Position numbers and translations under genes: made by a program. The notes under the pieces were generated by a model, which saw nothing but the letters and a program-made list of their open reading frames with translations, did no database searches and had not been told where the DNA came from. Shown in pieces: positions 29,338 through 39,201 of a stretch of DNA of 64,000 nucleotides. Position 1 is the stretch's first letter; every line of letters starts with the position of its first letter. The stretch comes from an uncultured Gemmatimonadales bacterium. GTDB taxonomy: Bacteria > Gemmatimonadota > Gemmatimonadetes > JACCXV01 > JAHWKZ01. The DNA is taken from contig CAMYLR010000024.1 of the NCBI GenBank assembly GCA_947259315.1, forward strand, positions 61,226 to 125,225, given 5' to 3'.

Positions 29338-30490
29338 GTGCGCCGTCCTCTCCACGTGTACGTCCACGTCCCTTTTTGCGCCCGCAAGTGTCCCTACTGT
29401 CATTTCTACAACCTCCGCCACGATGCCGGCCGCGAAGCACTCTTCGTCGACGCCTTGGCGCGCGAGATCGACACGTCACGTCGACAGAGCGCGCTCGAGG
29501 GTGTCGAGCTGGCGACGCTCTACTGGGGCGGCGGCACGCCGTCGATTCTATCCGAGGCCGGATTCTCGAGGTTGGCCGATTTGTGTCTCGACATAGGACC
29601 GATGGCGCACGAGTTCGAGTGGACGATCGAGCTAAACCCGGCGGACGCCGAAGCCGGCAAGCTGTCTGACTACCGGGCCCGTGGCGTCAACCGCCTCTCG
29701 ATCGGAGCGCAGTCCTTCGATGTCGAACGGCTGACGTTTCTCGAGCGGGGCCACTCTGGTGCAGAATCGCGGCGGGCCGTGTTGGCCGCGGTTCAGGCGG
29801 GGTTCGACGACATCTCGATAGATCTGATGTTCAACCTCGCGGTGTCTGGGCGCCGGAGATCGTGGGTAACCGATCTGGGGTCGGCGTTTGATCTGCCGAT
29901 CACCCATCTCTCCTTGTATGGGCTCACCATCGAGTCGGGTACCCCGTTCGGGGTTCGTGACCGCGCCGGTCCTCGACGACGACGGCCGTACGGATCACGT
30001 CATCGAGGGCGCGAGCGAGCTGCACGTGACGTTCGACGACGAGACCAGAGTTCCCGCGAGCGTGGTCGGCTTCGATCCGGCCTACTGGTCGGGTCGTCCC
30101 TACCTCGGCTTGGGTCCTTCGGCGCACTCGTTCGATGGCCAGCGACGCTGGGCCAACGCGTCTTCGCTGACGAAGTGGGCTGAGGCGTTCGCGATCGGCG
30201 CTGACCCGCGCGCATTCGTGGAGAGATTGGATCCGTCTCAGCGCGCGCTTGAGACCTTGTACCTCGGATTGCGCACCGCGGACGGCGTCGGGGTCGATCA
30301 CCCGCTGCTCGGCTCGATAAACGTCAAGCCAGTGGTAGCAGAGCTGGTCGCCGAGGGTCTGTGCCGGCTCTCAGCAGATCGGTTGGCATGCACCGAGCGG
30401 GGGTTTCTGGTGTACGACGCGATACTCGACCGGCTGGTTGGCATCGCTCGTCCTCCTGAATCGACGCCGGCCGCCACCACGGTGAATTGA
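29338..30490 (+). pseudogene. hemW: Radical-SAM HemW-like gene with internal frameshift
   Basis: The 5' part, from GTG at 29338, encodes a radical SAM start (HVYVHVPFCARKCPYCHFY, CxxxCxxC cluster motif) and continues through YWGGGTPS, GVNRLSIGAQSF and HLSLYGLTIESGTPF at about 29950. Homology then resumes in the next frame from PVLDDDGR (about 29970) through AYWSGRPYLGLGPSAHSF to the TGA ending at 30490. Joining needs +1 or -2 nt near 29950-29975. The usual YEVSNFA block before AYW is also unrecognisable, so more than one lesion may exist. HemW proteins handle heme as chaperones. It could be a pseudogene or an assembly/sequencing error. It starts 4 nt after dprA. Confidence 0.75.
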
Positions 30491-30515
30491 TATGGCTCTC
30501 AACGGCAGGTAGCTT
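30487..30515 (+). promoter_or_regulatory. Promoter of hrcA
   Basis: TTGATA at 30487-30492, 17 bp, TAGCTT at 30510-30515, ending 9 nt before the hrcA ATG. The -10 is identical to that of citrate synthase. No CIRCE operator is visible. The -35 overlaps the hemW stop. Confidence 0.6.
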
Positions 30516-30524
30516 TTAAGCGTC

Positions 30525-31565
30525 ATGCACACGGACGAACAGGAACTGACACTCCGCGAGCGGCGGGTTCTCGAGGCTGTCATTCACACCTTTGTGGATA
30601 CCGCCGCCCCGGCTGCGTCTCGCGCGGTAGCGCTGGATTTCAATCTCGGCGTCAGCCCGGCTACGATTCGCAACACCATGAGCGATCTGGCACGCAAGGG
30701 GTACCTAACCCAGACCCACCCAAGCGCTGGACGTACTCCAACCGATAAGGCGTATCGCTACTACGTCGACACGCTGATGAAGATCCAACAGCTCTCCGCT
30801 GACGAGGTGGCGCAGGTTCAGGCGACGGTCGCTGAGACGAATGCCGAGCAGGAGTTGCTCTCGCGTGCGGTGTTAGCGCTTTCGGTTCTATCTCACGAGC
30901 TCGGACTGGGGCTCGGCCCACAGATTGGCGGTGGAGTGCTCGAGCGTATCGAGCTGGTCGGGCTTTCGAGCGAACGAATGCTCATCGTGCTCGCTGTCGA
31001 CTCGGGACCGGTAAGAACGATCTACGTCGAAGCTCCGCGACCGGTGACCGACGACGTTCTTTCGTCGTTGGCACAGTTCCTCAACGAACGCTTGGCGGGC
31101 CGAAAGCTACAAGAGATCCGCGAAACCTATCGCGATCGATTGTCGGATGGCCCCAGCGAGCATGCTGATCTGCTGAACATCTTTCTCGAACAGGCCGATA
31201 CCGCGTTTGCTACCGAGCCATCGATCGAAAGCGTGGTGCTTGGTCCTGCGTCGAGCCTCGCCGATCAGCCGGAGTTTGCCGATCGCGAAGGTCTGCGCAC
31301 GCTGATCGAGCTGACCGAGCAGAAAGAGCTGCTGGCGCGGGCGCTCGAAAAACGTCGCGCCGAAGGGATCGTCATCTCGATCGGTGGCGAGCACGCTCAA
31401 GAGCCGCTGCTCGACTTCAGCTTGGTCACCACGCAGTACGAGATGGCTGGGGTGCGAGGCACGATCGGCGTCATAGGGCCGACTAGGATGCCATACGAGC
31501 GCGTCGTCGCGCTGGTCGAATACACTGCCAGACTCCTCTCGTCGCTTCCTGACCGGAGCGCCTAG
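30525..31565 (+). CDS. hrcA: Heat-inducible transcription repressor HrcA
   Basis: 346-aa repressor of chaperone operons, which binds CIRCE elements (TTAGCACTC-N9-GAGTGCTAA). N-terminal winged helix with VSPATIRNTMSDLARKGYLTQTHPSAGRTPTDKAYRYYVD, quoted in two parts: ATIRNTMSDL and HPSAGRTPTDKAYRYYVD are diagnostic. A GAF-like dimer domain follows, ending in the GVIGPTRMPYERV signature. It precedes dnaJ by 15 nt; grpE and dnaK are not between them. Confidence 0.95.
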   Translation: MHTDEQELTLRERRVLEAVIHTFVDTAAPAASRAVALDFNLGVSPATIRNTMSDLARKGYLTQTHPSAGRTPTDKAYRYYVDTLMKIQQLSADEVAQVQATVAETNAEQELLSRAVLALSVLSHELGLGLGPQIGGGVLERIELVGLSSERMLIVLAVDSGPVRTIYVEAPRPVTDDVLSSLAQFLNERLAGRKLQEIRETYRDRLSDGPSEHADLLNIFLEQADTAFATEPSIESVVLGPASSLADQPEFADREGLRTLIELTEQKELLARALEKRRAEGIVISIGGEHAQEPLLDFSLVTTQYEMAGVRGTIGVIGPTRMPYERVVALVEYTARLLSSLPDRSA

Positions 31566-31580
31566 CCGACCACCAAACCA

Positions 31581-32720
31581 ATGACGAGACGAGATTACTA
31601 CGAGATCCTGGGCGTCTCGACGGACGCATCGGACGAAGCGATCAAGCGGGCCTATCGCAAGGTGGCGATGGAAAACCATCCCGATCGCAATCCGAACGAC
31701 CCCGGGGCTGAGGAGCGTTTCAAAGAAGCGTCCGAAGCGTACTCCGTTTTACGCGATGGAGATCTAAGGGCGCGGTACGATCGGTTCGGACATGCTGGAG
31801 TCGGTCAGGCAGCGGGGGCCGGTGGTTTTCAGGATTTTGACCTGGCCGATGCGTTGCGTGCCTTTATGCGGGATTTTGGCGGTTTCGAGGACTTCTTTGG
31901 CGCGCCCCGTAGGCAGCGCCGACGCCAGGGGCCGCTCCGTGGGAGTGACGTTCAGATGCGGATGCACGTCACGCTCGAGGAGGTGGCGTCAGGCGTCGAG
32001 AAAACGATTCGCGTGAAGCTGTATCAACGCTGCGAAAGGTGCGACGGCAACGGCAGCGAAAGCGGTGAGCGTACACCGTGCCCAACATGCGATGGACAGG
32101 GGGAGGTGCGACGCGCCCAGCGATCGATCTTTGGTCAGTTTGTAAGCATCGAGCCGTGCTCGGATTGTCACGGTGAGGGCCAGGTGGTGAAGGACCCGTG
32201 TCGTGACTGCAGCGGCAACGGACGCGTGCGTGAGGACCGCAGGATCAAGGTCCGCATCCCGGCGGGTGTAGAGACCGGTAACTACCTGACGTTGCGCGGA
32301 GAGGGAAACGCCGGCCCCCGTGGGGGGCCGCTCGGCGATCTTATCGTCGTGCTCGAGGTCCGGCCGCACGAACGCTTTCACAGGGACGGTGATGATGTAC
32401 GGATGGAACTCGCGTTGTCGTTCCCGATGGCCGCGTTGGGAACCGAAGTCGAGGTACCGACGTTGCATGGTGAAGCGACGCTCGAGATTCCAGCCGGCAC
32501 CCAGACCGGCACGATCCTCGAGTTGCCGGGTGAAGGTCTGCCGCGACTCAACAGCGATCGGCGTGGTGACCAGCTCGTGCGCGTCGCGGTCTGGGTTCCG
32601 ACCTGTTTAACATCGACTGAACGGGAGCAGCTCGAGGCGCTTTCCGAGTCAGAGAACTTCGCGCCGCCGGAAGGAGAGAAGGGTTTCTGGCGAAAGGTGA
32701 AGGAAACCTTCACGACGTGA
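31581..32720 (+). CDS. dnaJ: Chaperone DnaJ
   Basis: 379-aa type I Hsp40. J domain with HPD at residues 33-35, a Gly/Phe-rich linker, then four zinc-finger repeats of the CxxCxGxG type (CERCDGNG, CPTCDGQG, CSDCHGEG, CRDCSGNG) and the substrate-binding C-terminal domains. It stimulates the DnaK ATPase. GTGA overlap with prmA downstream. Confidence 0.96.
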   Translation: MTRRDYYEILGVSTDASDEAIKRAYRKVAMENHPDRNPNDPGAEERFKEASEAYSVLRDGDLRARYDRFGHAGVGQAAGAGGFQDFDLADALRAFMRDFGGFEDFFGAPRRQRRRQGPLRGSDVQMRMHVTLEEVASGVEKTIRVKLYQRCERCDGNGSESGERTPCPTCDGQGEVRRAQRSIFGQFVSIEPCSDCHGEGQVVKDPCRDCSGNGRVREDRRIKVRIPAGVETGNYLTLRGEGNAGPRGGPLGDLIVVLEVRPHERFHRDGDDVRMELALSFPMAALGTEVEVPTLHGEATLEIPAGTQTGTILELPGEGLPRLNSDRRGDQLVRVAVWVPTCLTSTEREQLEALSESENFAPPEGEKGFWRKVKETFTT

Positions 32721-33589
32721 GCTACGTCGAGCTCACGGTGGCGGCCCCGGTCGCTGCCGAGGAGACGGTCACGGCGGCACTGGCGGCGTGCGAAACGCTT
32801 GGCGGTTGGGTCGAAAAGCCGGGTCTCTTCCGTGGCTACTTTTCTGCACCCGCGGCCGACCTGCCCGAGCGCTTCCGCGGCGCCTGGTGTGATCTCGCCG
32901 GTGAAGCGTGCGCTTACCCGATTGTCGTACGAGAACTTCCGGCTCGTGATTGGCTCGCTGCCTGGCGCGCCACCGCACGACCGATCGCGATCACTCCCAA
33001 ACTCTGGATCGCACCCCCGGGGGCCGGCCCCGAGAATGCGACCGAATCGAAGGTGGTGTGGATCCAACCCGGGCTCGGGTTTGGCACCGGCAGTCACGCC
33101 ACGACGCAGGCGTTGCTGCGATGGCTGGACCGGGAATCACCGTTTCGCTCGGTCCTTGATGTCGGCACCGGGAGTGGCGTGCTTGCGTTGGCTGCGGCGG
33201 CGTTGGGCGCCCGTCGGGTCGTCGGGCTCGACATCGACCCCGATGCGATCGTCGGCGCGATCGACAACCGGGCTCGCAACGTTCAACCGGGCGAGTTGAT
33301 GCTGGTTCGCGGTTCGACGGCGAGCCTCCGTCCCGGCCACCGTTTCGAGTGCGTGCTGGCCAATCTCGACGGCCCGACGCTGGTCGATGAGTTGCCGCGC
33401 ATCGCTGATCTCTGCTCGCCCGGTGGCCGCGTCGGCGTGGCCGGGCTGTTGCTCACCGAGCACGAGCCGTTGATCGACGCCGCGCGGCAACTCGGACTCA
33501 CATTGCTCGATCAGCGCCAAGACCCCGATCCCACATTTGGAGATGTCTGGTGGAGCGGATGGTTTGCCGCGCCGGACGATACAGAGTGA
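32717..33589 (+). CDS. prmA: Ribosomal protein L11 methyltransferase
   Basis: 290-aa SAM-dependent methyltransferase modifying L11. N-terminal substrate domain, then WIQPGLGFGTGSHATTQ, the SAM motif DVGTGSGVLALAAAALG, GLDIDPDAI and the LANLDGPTL motif (NPP-like region of PrmA, usually NILA). The position after dnaJ is commonly seen in bacteria. GTG start overlaps dnaJ; its stop overlaps the nnr start. Confidence 0.9.
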   Translation: MSYVELTVAAPVAAEETVTAALAACETLGGWVEKPGLFRGYFSAPAADLPERFRGAWCDLAGEACAYPIVVRELPARDWLAAWRATARPIAITPKLWIAPPGAGPENATESKVVWIQPGLGFGTGSHATTQALLRWLDRESPFRSVLDVGTGSGVLALAAAALGARRVVGLDIDPDAIVGAIDNRARNVQPGELMLVRGSTASLRPGHRFECVLANLDGPTLVDELPRIADLCSPGGRVGVAGLLLTEHEPLIDAARQLGLTLLDQRQDPDPTFGDVWWSGWFAAPDDTE

Positions 33590-35202
33590 GGCGCTGGTGT
33601 CTTCCACCCGCGGCGATGGCGGCCGTCGATGCAGCGGCGATCGACGCCGGACTGCCCGGGTTGGCACTCATGGAAACGGCTGGACGCGCGGTGACAGCAG
33701 CGATCCTCGGTCGATGGGCAGAGACGGGGCGGGCGCGGATTCTGGTGGGCAAGGGGAACAACGGTGGCGACGGTCTCGTCGTGGCGCGCACGTTGGTTGG
33801 GGCCGGATGGGAGGTCGAGCTCGCTCTTTTCTGCGATCCGGCGGAGCTGATCGGTGACGCCGGCGCACAGTGGGCGCTGGTCGAGCCGATGGGTTTGGTC
33901 ATCGAGCGCATCGAGAGCGCTTCGCAAGCTGCCGCTCTCGATCGGTCGCACGGTTTCACGTGTTGTGTTGACGCGCTTCTGGGCACCGGTCTCCAGGGCG
34001 ATGTGCGGGAGCCGATGCGAACCGCGATTGGCGCGTTAAACGAGGGATCGCTGCCGGTCGTCGCTGTCGACGCGCCATCTGGACTCGACGGCTCAACCGG
34101 TCGCCCGCACGGGATCGCGGTTCGCGCCGTGCTGACCGTCACCTTCGGTTTCCCCAAGCCGGGACTGTTTCTCGGTGCCGGCCCAACCCACACCGGTGAC
34201 CTGATGGTGGCTCCTCTGGGGTATCCGCCCGGTGCGCTAGAGGCCGCCGGGCCCGCGCCGCTGGAGTGGAGCGGGCTCGAGAGTGCGTGCGCGGCACTGC
34301 CGCCGCTGGCCTCGGACGCACATAAGGGATCTGTCGGACAATTGTTGCTGGTGGCCGGATCCGAAGAGTACCGGGGTGCGGCGGTGCTCGCGGCGACGGC
34401 CGCGCTCCGATCCGGCGTCGGCTTGTGCAAGGTCGCTACGCCGGCATCGATTGCGGAGTTCATCGTCGGTACCGTCCCCGAAGTGATCGTCGAGTCGCTA
34501 CCCGTCACCGACTCCGGAGAGCTCTCGTCAACGGCGGCCGAGCGAGTCGCTCGGTTGGCGGAGGGTGTCGACGCGATCGCGATCGGCCCTGGACTCGGTG
34601 CTGGCGCGGGGGTGCGGTCGGTGGTCGAGGCCGTAGTCGCTGCCGACGCGCCGCTGCTCGTCGATGCCGATGGTCTCAATGCACTCGCCGACGCACCGGC
34701 GATGATTCAACGCGACCCGCCCACCATCATCACGCCGCACCCCGGCGAGCTTGCACGATGGCTGAAAAGCGAGCCGGAGACGGTCGACACCGATCGTATC
34801 GAAGCGGCGCCGCGTGCAGCCGATCGTTGGGGGCTCCACGTCGTGCTGAAAGGTGCGCCGACCGTCATCGCCGATCCGGATCGGCGTGCCGCGCTCAACC
34901 TGACCGGCAACCCGGGTTTGGCGACCGGCGGTAGCGGCGACGTGCTTACCGGCTTGCTGGGAGCTCTGTTGGCTCAAGGCGTGGCGCCGCCACTGGCGGC
35001 TCGCGCAGCGCCTCTGATCCACGGGTTAGCCGCCGATTGGGCGGCCCACGATTTGGGGGAACGCGGCCTCGTCCCGAGCGACCTCTTTCGCTATTTGCCG
35101 CTGACGATCCGAGAGCTGACAGCTGGACGTGGTCAAGCGCTGCTCGATCGCATCGCTCATCCTTATGCCGCATTGTTGACGATCGGCGACACGGGGGCGT
35201 GA
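33586..35202 (+). CDS. nnr: Bifunctional NAD(P)H-hydrate epimerase / ADP-dependent dehydratase
   Basis: 538-aa fusion that repairs damaged hydrated NAD(P)H. N-terminal YjeF_N epimerase domain (about 1-210: MAAVDAAAIDAGLPGLALME, GKGNNGGDGLVVAR, VDALLGTGL, VDAPSGLDG). C-terminal ribokinase-like dehydratase domain (GSVGQLLLVAGS, TPHPGELARWL, TGNPGLATGGSGDVLTG with the catalytic Asp). GTG at 33586 overlaps the prmA stop; upstream in-frame residues overlap prmA and are not family-like. Confidence 0.94.
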   Translation: MRRWCLPPAAMAAVDAAAIDAGLPGLALMETAGRAVTAAILGRWAETGRARILVGKGNNGGDGLVVARTLVGAGWEVELALFCDPAELIGDAGAQWALVEPMGLVIERIESASQAAALDRSHGFTCCVDALLGTGLQGDVREPMRTAIGALNEGSLPVVAVDAPSGLDGSTGRPHGIAVRAVLTVTFGFPKPGLFLGAGPTHTGDLMVAPLGYPPGALEAAGPAPLEWSGLESACAALPPLASDAHKGSVGQLLLVAGSEEYRGAAVLAATAALRSGVGLCKVATPASIAEFIVGTVPEVIVESLPVTDSGELSSTAAERVARLAEGVDAIAIGPGLGAGAGVRSVVEAVVAADAPLLVDADGLNALADAPAMIQRDPPTIITPHPGELARWLKSEPETVDTDRIEAAPRAADRWGLHVVLKGAPTVIADPDRRAALNLTGNPGLATGGSGDVLTGLLGALLAQGVAPPLAARAAPLIHGLAADWAAHDLGERGLVPSDLFRYLPLTIRELTAGRGQALLDRIAHPYAALLTIGDTGA

Positions 35203-36809
35203 CTCGCATACTGCCCGCCGCTCTCTCCGTCATCATGTTCGCGTTGGCGCTTCTCGGACCCGGCTCCGTCATCGCTCAGCGATTCGACCGCTTCGACCCC
35301 GACGATTGGATCACCCTGCACGACTTTCGGTTTGTCACCTCGGTGGCGGTTTCAAACGAGATCGCCTACTTCGGGACGACGGCCGGGGTCGAACGGTTCG
35401 ACACGCTCCGCGATCGGTGGCTGGCACCGATCACCACGGCCGATGGGTTGCCTCACGAACGCGTGACCGCGCTGGTCGTGGATCCGACGGGCGGCGAGTT
35501 GTGGATCGGTACCGCGCGCGGGGTGTCGCGTTACACCGAGTTTATCGGCGAGGTCGAACACGTGTTTGGACCACCGCCGACGTTCGTGGAGGAGCTCAAG
35601 ATCGATCCGAAAGCGGGGACCGTTTTCGCATGGGTTGCGGGAGGCTGGTGGCGTGCGCGGGTCGCTTCGCCGTCGATGCAACGGGGTCCGCCTCCGCCAC
35701 ACGACGCACGTGGCTCGATTGATGTCGATCTCGTCGATCCGTTCGATCTGCCGTGGACCGATCCGCTGCACGTTGAAAGTCAGGCCGACCACTTCCAGAG
35801 CGTTCGGCTGACCGAACTCTTTCAGGATCTGCGCGGTGACTTCTACGTCGGGACGTGGGGCGATAACGGGCGCCGCTGGGGGGGCGCGCGGTTCGAGTGG
35901 GAGCCATTGCTGTTTGGTCTGGGGGGGCGCGGTGGGGGACCGATCGTGGAGACCACCGATGGTATGTGGTTCGTCCCCATCGACCGTTCGCGCGCCAGCA
36001 CGAGACTCGCGCCGGTGGCGATCGCTTTTGTCGATCGCGACGGAAGTTGGTCGCATGTGGTCCCACGAACCGAGCCCGAGCTTCCGACCGCGTTGGCGAC
36101 GAGCGCCGCGGCTGCCGGCGACACCTTATACCTGGGATCGGATTACGGTTTGACGCGCTATGCGGAGGGTGAGTGGAAAACCCACGGGTGGACCGCCGAT
36201 CCGCCCATCGATACGGTCACGGCGCTTCACGTCGATGGTCCCCGGCTTTGGGTCGGGACGCCGCGCGGCCTGACGCTGTGGGATCGCGAAACCGATCAGC
36301 CCACGGCGCAGTTCCTGCGCGGTCGATCGATCAGCGCACTTGCTGTTTCGGACGATGCGATTTTCGTCGGAACGAACCGCGGCTTGTACGTGGGTCAGCG
36401 CGATCCAAACGGGGGGGCTGGCTTCGCGCCGGATTCGTTTGTGAGGACCGAAAGCCGTGGAAGTCGGATCCGAGCGTTGGCGTTGCGCGACACCTTGCTC
36501 GTCGTGGGCACCGGCGTCGGGCTTGGGGTCTTCAATCGCTCGAGCGGTGAGTGGCGGTTTGTGGCCGCCGTCGAAGGCCGGCTCGAAAGCCCGCCGCTGG
36601 CGCTAGCGATCGACGACCAACAAGTATGGGTCGGCACCGATCGCGGGCTCGTTCGGTGGCGGCTGACAACCGGTGAGTGGGACGTCTATCGCCCCGCCGA
36701 CGGATTGGCCGGGCTCCCGGTGCGACACCTTTGGGCTACTGAGGATGCGGTCTGGGCCTCGACGCCCGAAGGGGTCAGTCGTTTCGGCTGGCGCCAGGCG
36801 CGGCGTTGA
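35199..36809 (+). CDS. Secreted beta-propeller protein
   Basis: 536 aa from GTG 35199, which overlaps the nnr stop. Signal peptide (ALSVIMFALALLGPGSVIAQ). The mature chain has repeated blades of the two-component-regulator-propeller type: FGTTAGVERFD, LWIGTARGVSRY, LYLGSDYGLTRY, LWVGTPRGLTLWD, IFVGTNRGLYVG, VWVGTDRGLVRW and VWASTPEGVSRF. No kinase or DNA-binding part is attached, unlike hybrid two-component systems that carry such propellers. Likely a periplasmic or outer-membrane binding scaffold; ligand unknown. Confidence 0.8.
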   Translation: MTRILPAALSVIMFALALLGPGSVIAQRFDRFDPDDWITLHDFRFVTSVAVSNEIAYFGTTAGVERFDTLRDRWLAPITTADGLPHERVTALVVDPTGGELWIGTARGVSRYTEFIGEVEHVFGPPPTFVEELKIDPKAGTVFAWVAGGWWRARVASPSMQRGPPPPHDARGSIDVDLVDPFDLPWTDPLHVESQADHFQSVRLTELFQDLRGDFYVGTWGDNGRRWGGARFEWEPLLFGLGGRGGGPIVETTDGMWFVPIDRSRASTRLAPVAIAFVDRDGSWSHVVPRTEPELPTALATSAAAAGDTLYLGSDYGLTRYAEGEWKTHGWTADPPIDTVTALHVDGPRLWVGTPRGLTLWDRETDQPTAQFLRGRSISALAVSDDAIFVGTNRGLYVGQRDPNGGAGFAPDSFVRTESRGSRIRALALRDTLLVVGTGVGLGVFNRSSGEWRFVAAVEGRLESPPLALAIDDQQVWVGTDRGLVRWRLTTGEWDVYRPADGLAGLPVRHLWATEDAVWASTPEGVSRFGWRQARR

Positions 36810-36819
36810 GGCGTCGATA

Positions 36820-37812
36820 ATGACCGGCGAGTTCGATTGGATCGAGCGCATCGTGAGCTGTCTGGGGCCCAGCGGCTCGGGGATCGGCGATGACGCGGCG
36901 GTGCTGACAGGCCCGGATGGCGAAACGTGGGTGTGGACGATCGACACGTTGGTCGAGCGTGTGCACTTCCGGTTTGACTGGCTGGAGCCCGAGGCGGTTG
37001 GCCACCGCGGACTGGTCGCGAGCTTGAGCGACTTGGCGGCGATGGGTGCCGAACCGGTGGCGGTGCTGACCGCATTGGCCGCGCCCCCTGATTGGCTAGC
37101 TGATCGGGTCGAGCGACTCTACGAGGGGTTGGCTGCGACCGCCCGACACGCCGGTTGCCCGGTCGTCGGTGGTGACTTGTCGCGGGCGGCCGAGGTCCAA
37201 TTGACCGTGACCGCGCTCGGTCGGTGCGAGGGTCGAGCGCTGACTCGGGGTGGCGCCCGGCCGGAAGACGAGGTGTGGGTCACCGGTGCGCTAGGTGGGC
37301 CTGCGGCGGCACTGGCGTTGCTGGCGCGCGAGGGTCCAAAGCCCGATGTGCTGGCCCACGCGGCGTACGATCGGTTGGCCCGCCCTGCCGCCCGAATCGA
37401 TGAGGTGCGATGGCTGCAGACCCGCGCCCAACTCGGCGCCGTGATCGACATCTCGGACGGCTTGTCGGGTGACGCGGGCCACGTGGCCGACGCGAGTGGC
37501 GTTGCGATCACGATCGATGTCGGGCGGTTGCCGGTCGATGCCGGCGCGGGTGACGTCGGTCGCCGACTGAACGCCGACCCGATCGAATGGGCGCTCCACG
37601 GGGGTGAGGAGTTCGAGGTTCTGCTCACCGCTCGCCCCGGATCGATCGGGCCGCTTGTCGAGGAGTTCGAAGCGACGTTCGGTATCTCGCTGACCGCGAT
37701 CGGAACAGCGGTCGAAGGCGCTGGTGTGCAGAAGGTCGAGAACGAGGTCGCCAAGCCGCTCGACACCAAGTCGTGGGACCACTTCGCCACGCCGCCCGAC
37801 TCGGGCGTCTAG
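36820..37812 (+). CDS. thiL: Thiamine-monophosphate kinase
   Basis: 330-aa PurM-like ATP-dependent kinase converting thiamine phosphate to thiamine diphosphate. Family segments: GIGDDAAVL, TIDTLVERVHF, SLSDLAAMGAEP, VVGGDLSRA, VTGALGG, DISDGLSGDAGHVA and GGEEFEVLLT. ATG at 36820 gives the usual length; the longer upstream frame overlaps the propeller gene. thiE, which makes the substrate, is at 60435. Confidence 0.94.
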   Translation: MTGEFDWIERIVSCLGPSGSGIGDDAAVLTGPDGETWVWTIDTLVERVHFRFDWLEPEAVGHRGLVASLSDLAAMGAEPVAVLTALAAPPDWLADRVERLYEGLAATARHAGCPVVGGDLSRAAEVQLTVTALGRCEGRALTRGGARPEDEVWVTGALGGPAAALALLAREGPKPDVLAHAAYDRLARPAARIDEVRWLQTRAQLGAVIDISDGLSGDAGHVADASGVAITIDVGRLPVDAGAGDVGRRLNADPIEWALHGGEEFEVLLTARPGSIGPLVEEFEATFGISLTAIGTAVEGAGVQKVENEVAKPLDTKSWDHFATPPDSGV

Positions 37813-37824
37813 CCGACGATCCGT

Positions 37825-37854
37825 TTGCCTCGAACCGACGTCGTCGGTTAGCAT
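37825..37854 (+). promoter_or_regulatory. Candidate promoter of enolase
   Basis: TTGCCT at 37825-37830, 18 bp, TAGCAT at 37849-37854, each matching 4 of 6 positions. Leader of about 42 nt. Confidence 0.45.
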
Positions 37855-37902
37855 TCACTACCCATCCGAAAGTCGACCGCAACCATTGCCAGATCGCATA
37901 CG

Positions 37903-39201
37903 ATGACGACGATCGCGCGCCTCAACGCTCGGGAGATCCTGGACTCGCGAGGTCGGCCGACCGTGGAGGTCGACTGCTGGACCGAATCCGGGATCATGGG
38001 TCGCGCGGCTGTGCCTTCTGGCGCATCGACCGGCGAACATGAAGCGCTGGAGCTGCGTGATGGCGATCGCGATCGGTACCACGGCGCGGGCACGCAAAAG
38101 GCGGTGCTTCACGTGGAGGAGATGATCGCACCGGCGGTGGCCGGAATGACGATCAGCGATCAGGGCGCGATCGATGCGCGACTGCTGGAGCTGGATCCAA
38201 CCCCCGACAAATCACGACTTGGCGCCAACGCGATTCTGGCGGTTTCGATGTCGACTGCAGTGGCGGCAGCCAACGTTGCGGGTCAACCGCTCGCTCGATC
38301 GCTCGGCGGCGATGAGGCCGATGTCTTACCGGTGCCGCTGCTCAACATCCTGAATGGTGGCGAGCATGCCGACAATACGGTTGACATACAGGAGTTCATG
38401 GTCGCTCCGATTGGCGCATCGACGTTCAGCAATGCGTTGCGGATGGGAGCCGAGGTGTACAGCGCGCTCAAGCGCGTGCTGACGGGTAGGGGTCTCGCCA
38501 CGACTGTTGGTGACGAGGGCGGGTTCGCTCCCGATCTGGCGTCAGACTCGGAGGCGCTCGACTGCGTCGTCGAAGCGATCGGCGAAGCCGGTTACGTGCC
38601 CGGCGAGGAGATCGCTATCGCGCTCGACGTGGCCGCCAGTGAGTTGTTCGCAGATGGCCACTACCGATGGAAGAAGCAGGGCGGACCGCCGATGACCGCT
38701 GCGGACCTGATCGAGTTCTACGCCGACCTCTGTGGTCGTTACCCGATCGTGTCGATCGAGGACGGCTTAGCCGAGGACGATTGGGACGGTTGGAAGTCGA
38801 TGACCGCGACACTCGGTGAGCGCGTCCAGGTGGTTGGCGACGACCTCTTCGTGACCAACCCGAAGCGATTGAGCCGCGGGATCGCCGAGAAAGCGGCCAA
38901 CGCCATCTTGATCAAGCTCAATCAGATCGGCACGGTGACCGAAACGCTGGCCGCGATCGAAGCCGCGCGTGGAGCTGATTACGGGTGGATCATCTCGCAT
39001 CGATCGGGGGAGACGGAAGACACATTCATTGCCGACCTTTCCGTTGCCACCGGCGGCGGACAGATCAAGTCCGGTGCGCCGGCGCGCGGCGAGCGCACCG
39101 CCAAATACAATCGGTTGCTGCGGCTCGAGGCTGAACTGGGAGACCGAGCACGGTATGCCGGTCGAGACCCGTATCGCGATTACATCGAGGCGGGGTCGTG
39201 A
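37903..39201 (+). CDS. eno: Enolase
   Basis: 432-aa glycolytic enzyme (2-phosphoglycerate to phosphoenolpyruvate). N-terminal [13 protein letters not shown], substrate loop [10 protein letters not shown], metal ligands in [18 protein letters not shown] and VGDDLFVTN, the catalytic lysine in [14 protein letters not shown], and [16 protein letters not shown]. Complete. Its stop overlaps the DivIC-like gene start. Confidence 0.97.
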   Translation: MTTIARLNAREILDSRGRPTVEVDCWTESGIMGRAAVPSGASTGEHEALELRDGDRDRYHGAGTQKAVLHVEEMIAPAVAGMTISDQGAIDARLLELDPTPDKSRLGANAILAVSMSTAVAAANVAGQPLARSLGGDEADVLPVPLLNILNGGEHADNTVDIQEFMVAPIGASTFSNALRMGAEVYSALKRVLTGRGLATTVGDEGGFAPDLASDSEALDCVVEAIGEAGYVPGEEIAIALDVAASELFADGHYRWKKQGGPPMTAADLIEFYADLCGRYPIVSIEDGLAEDDWDGWKSMTATLGERVQVVGDDLFVTNPKRLSRGIAEKAANAILIKLNQIGTVTETLAAIEAARGADYGWIISHRSGETEDTFIADLSVATGGGQIKSGAPARGERTAKYNRLLRLEAELGDRARYAGRDPYRDYIEAGS

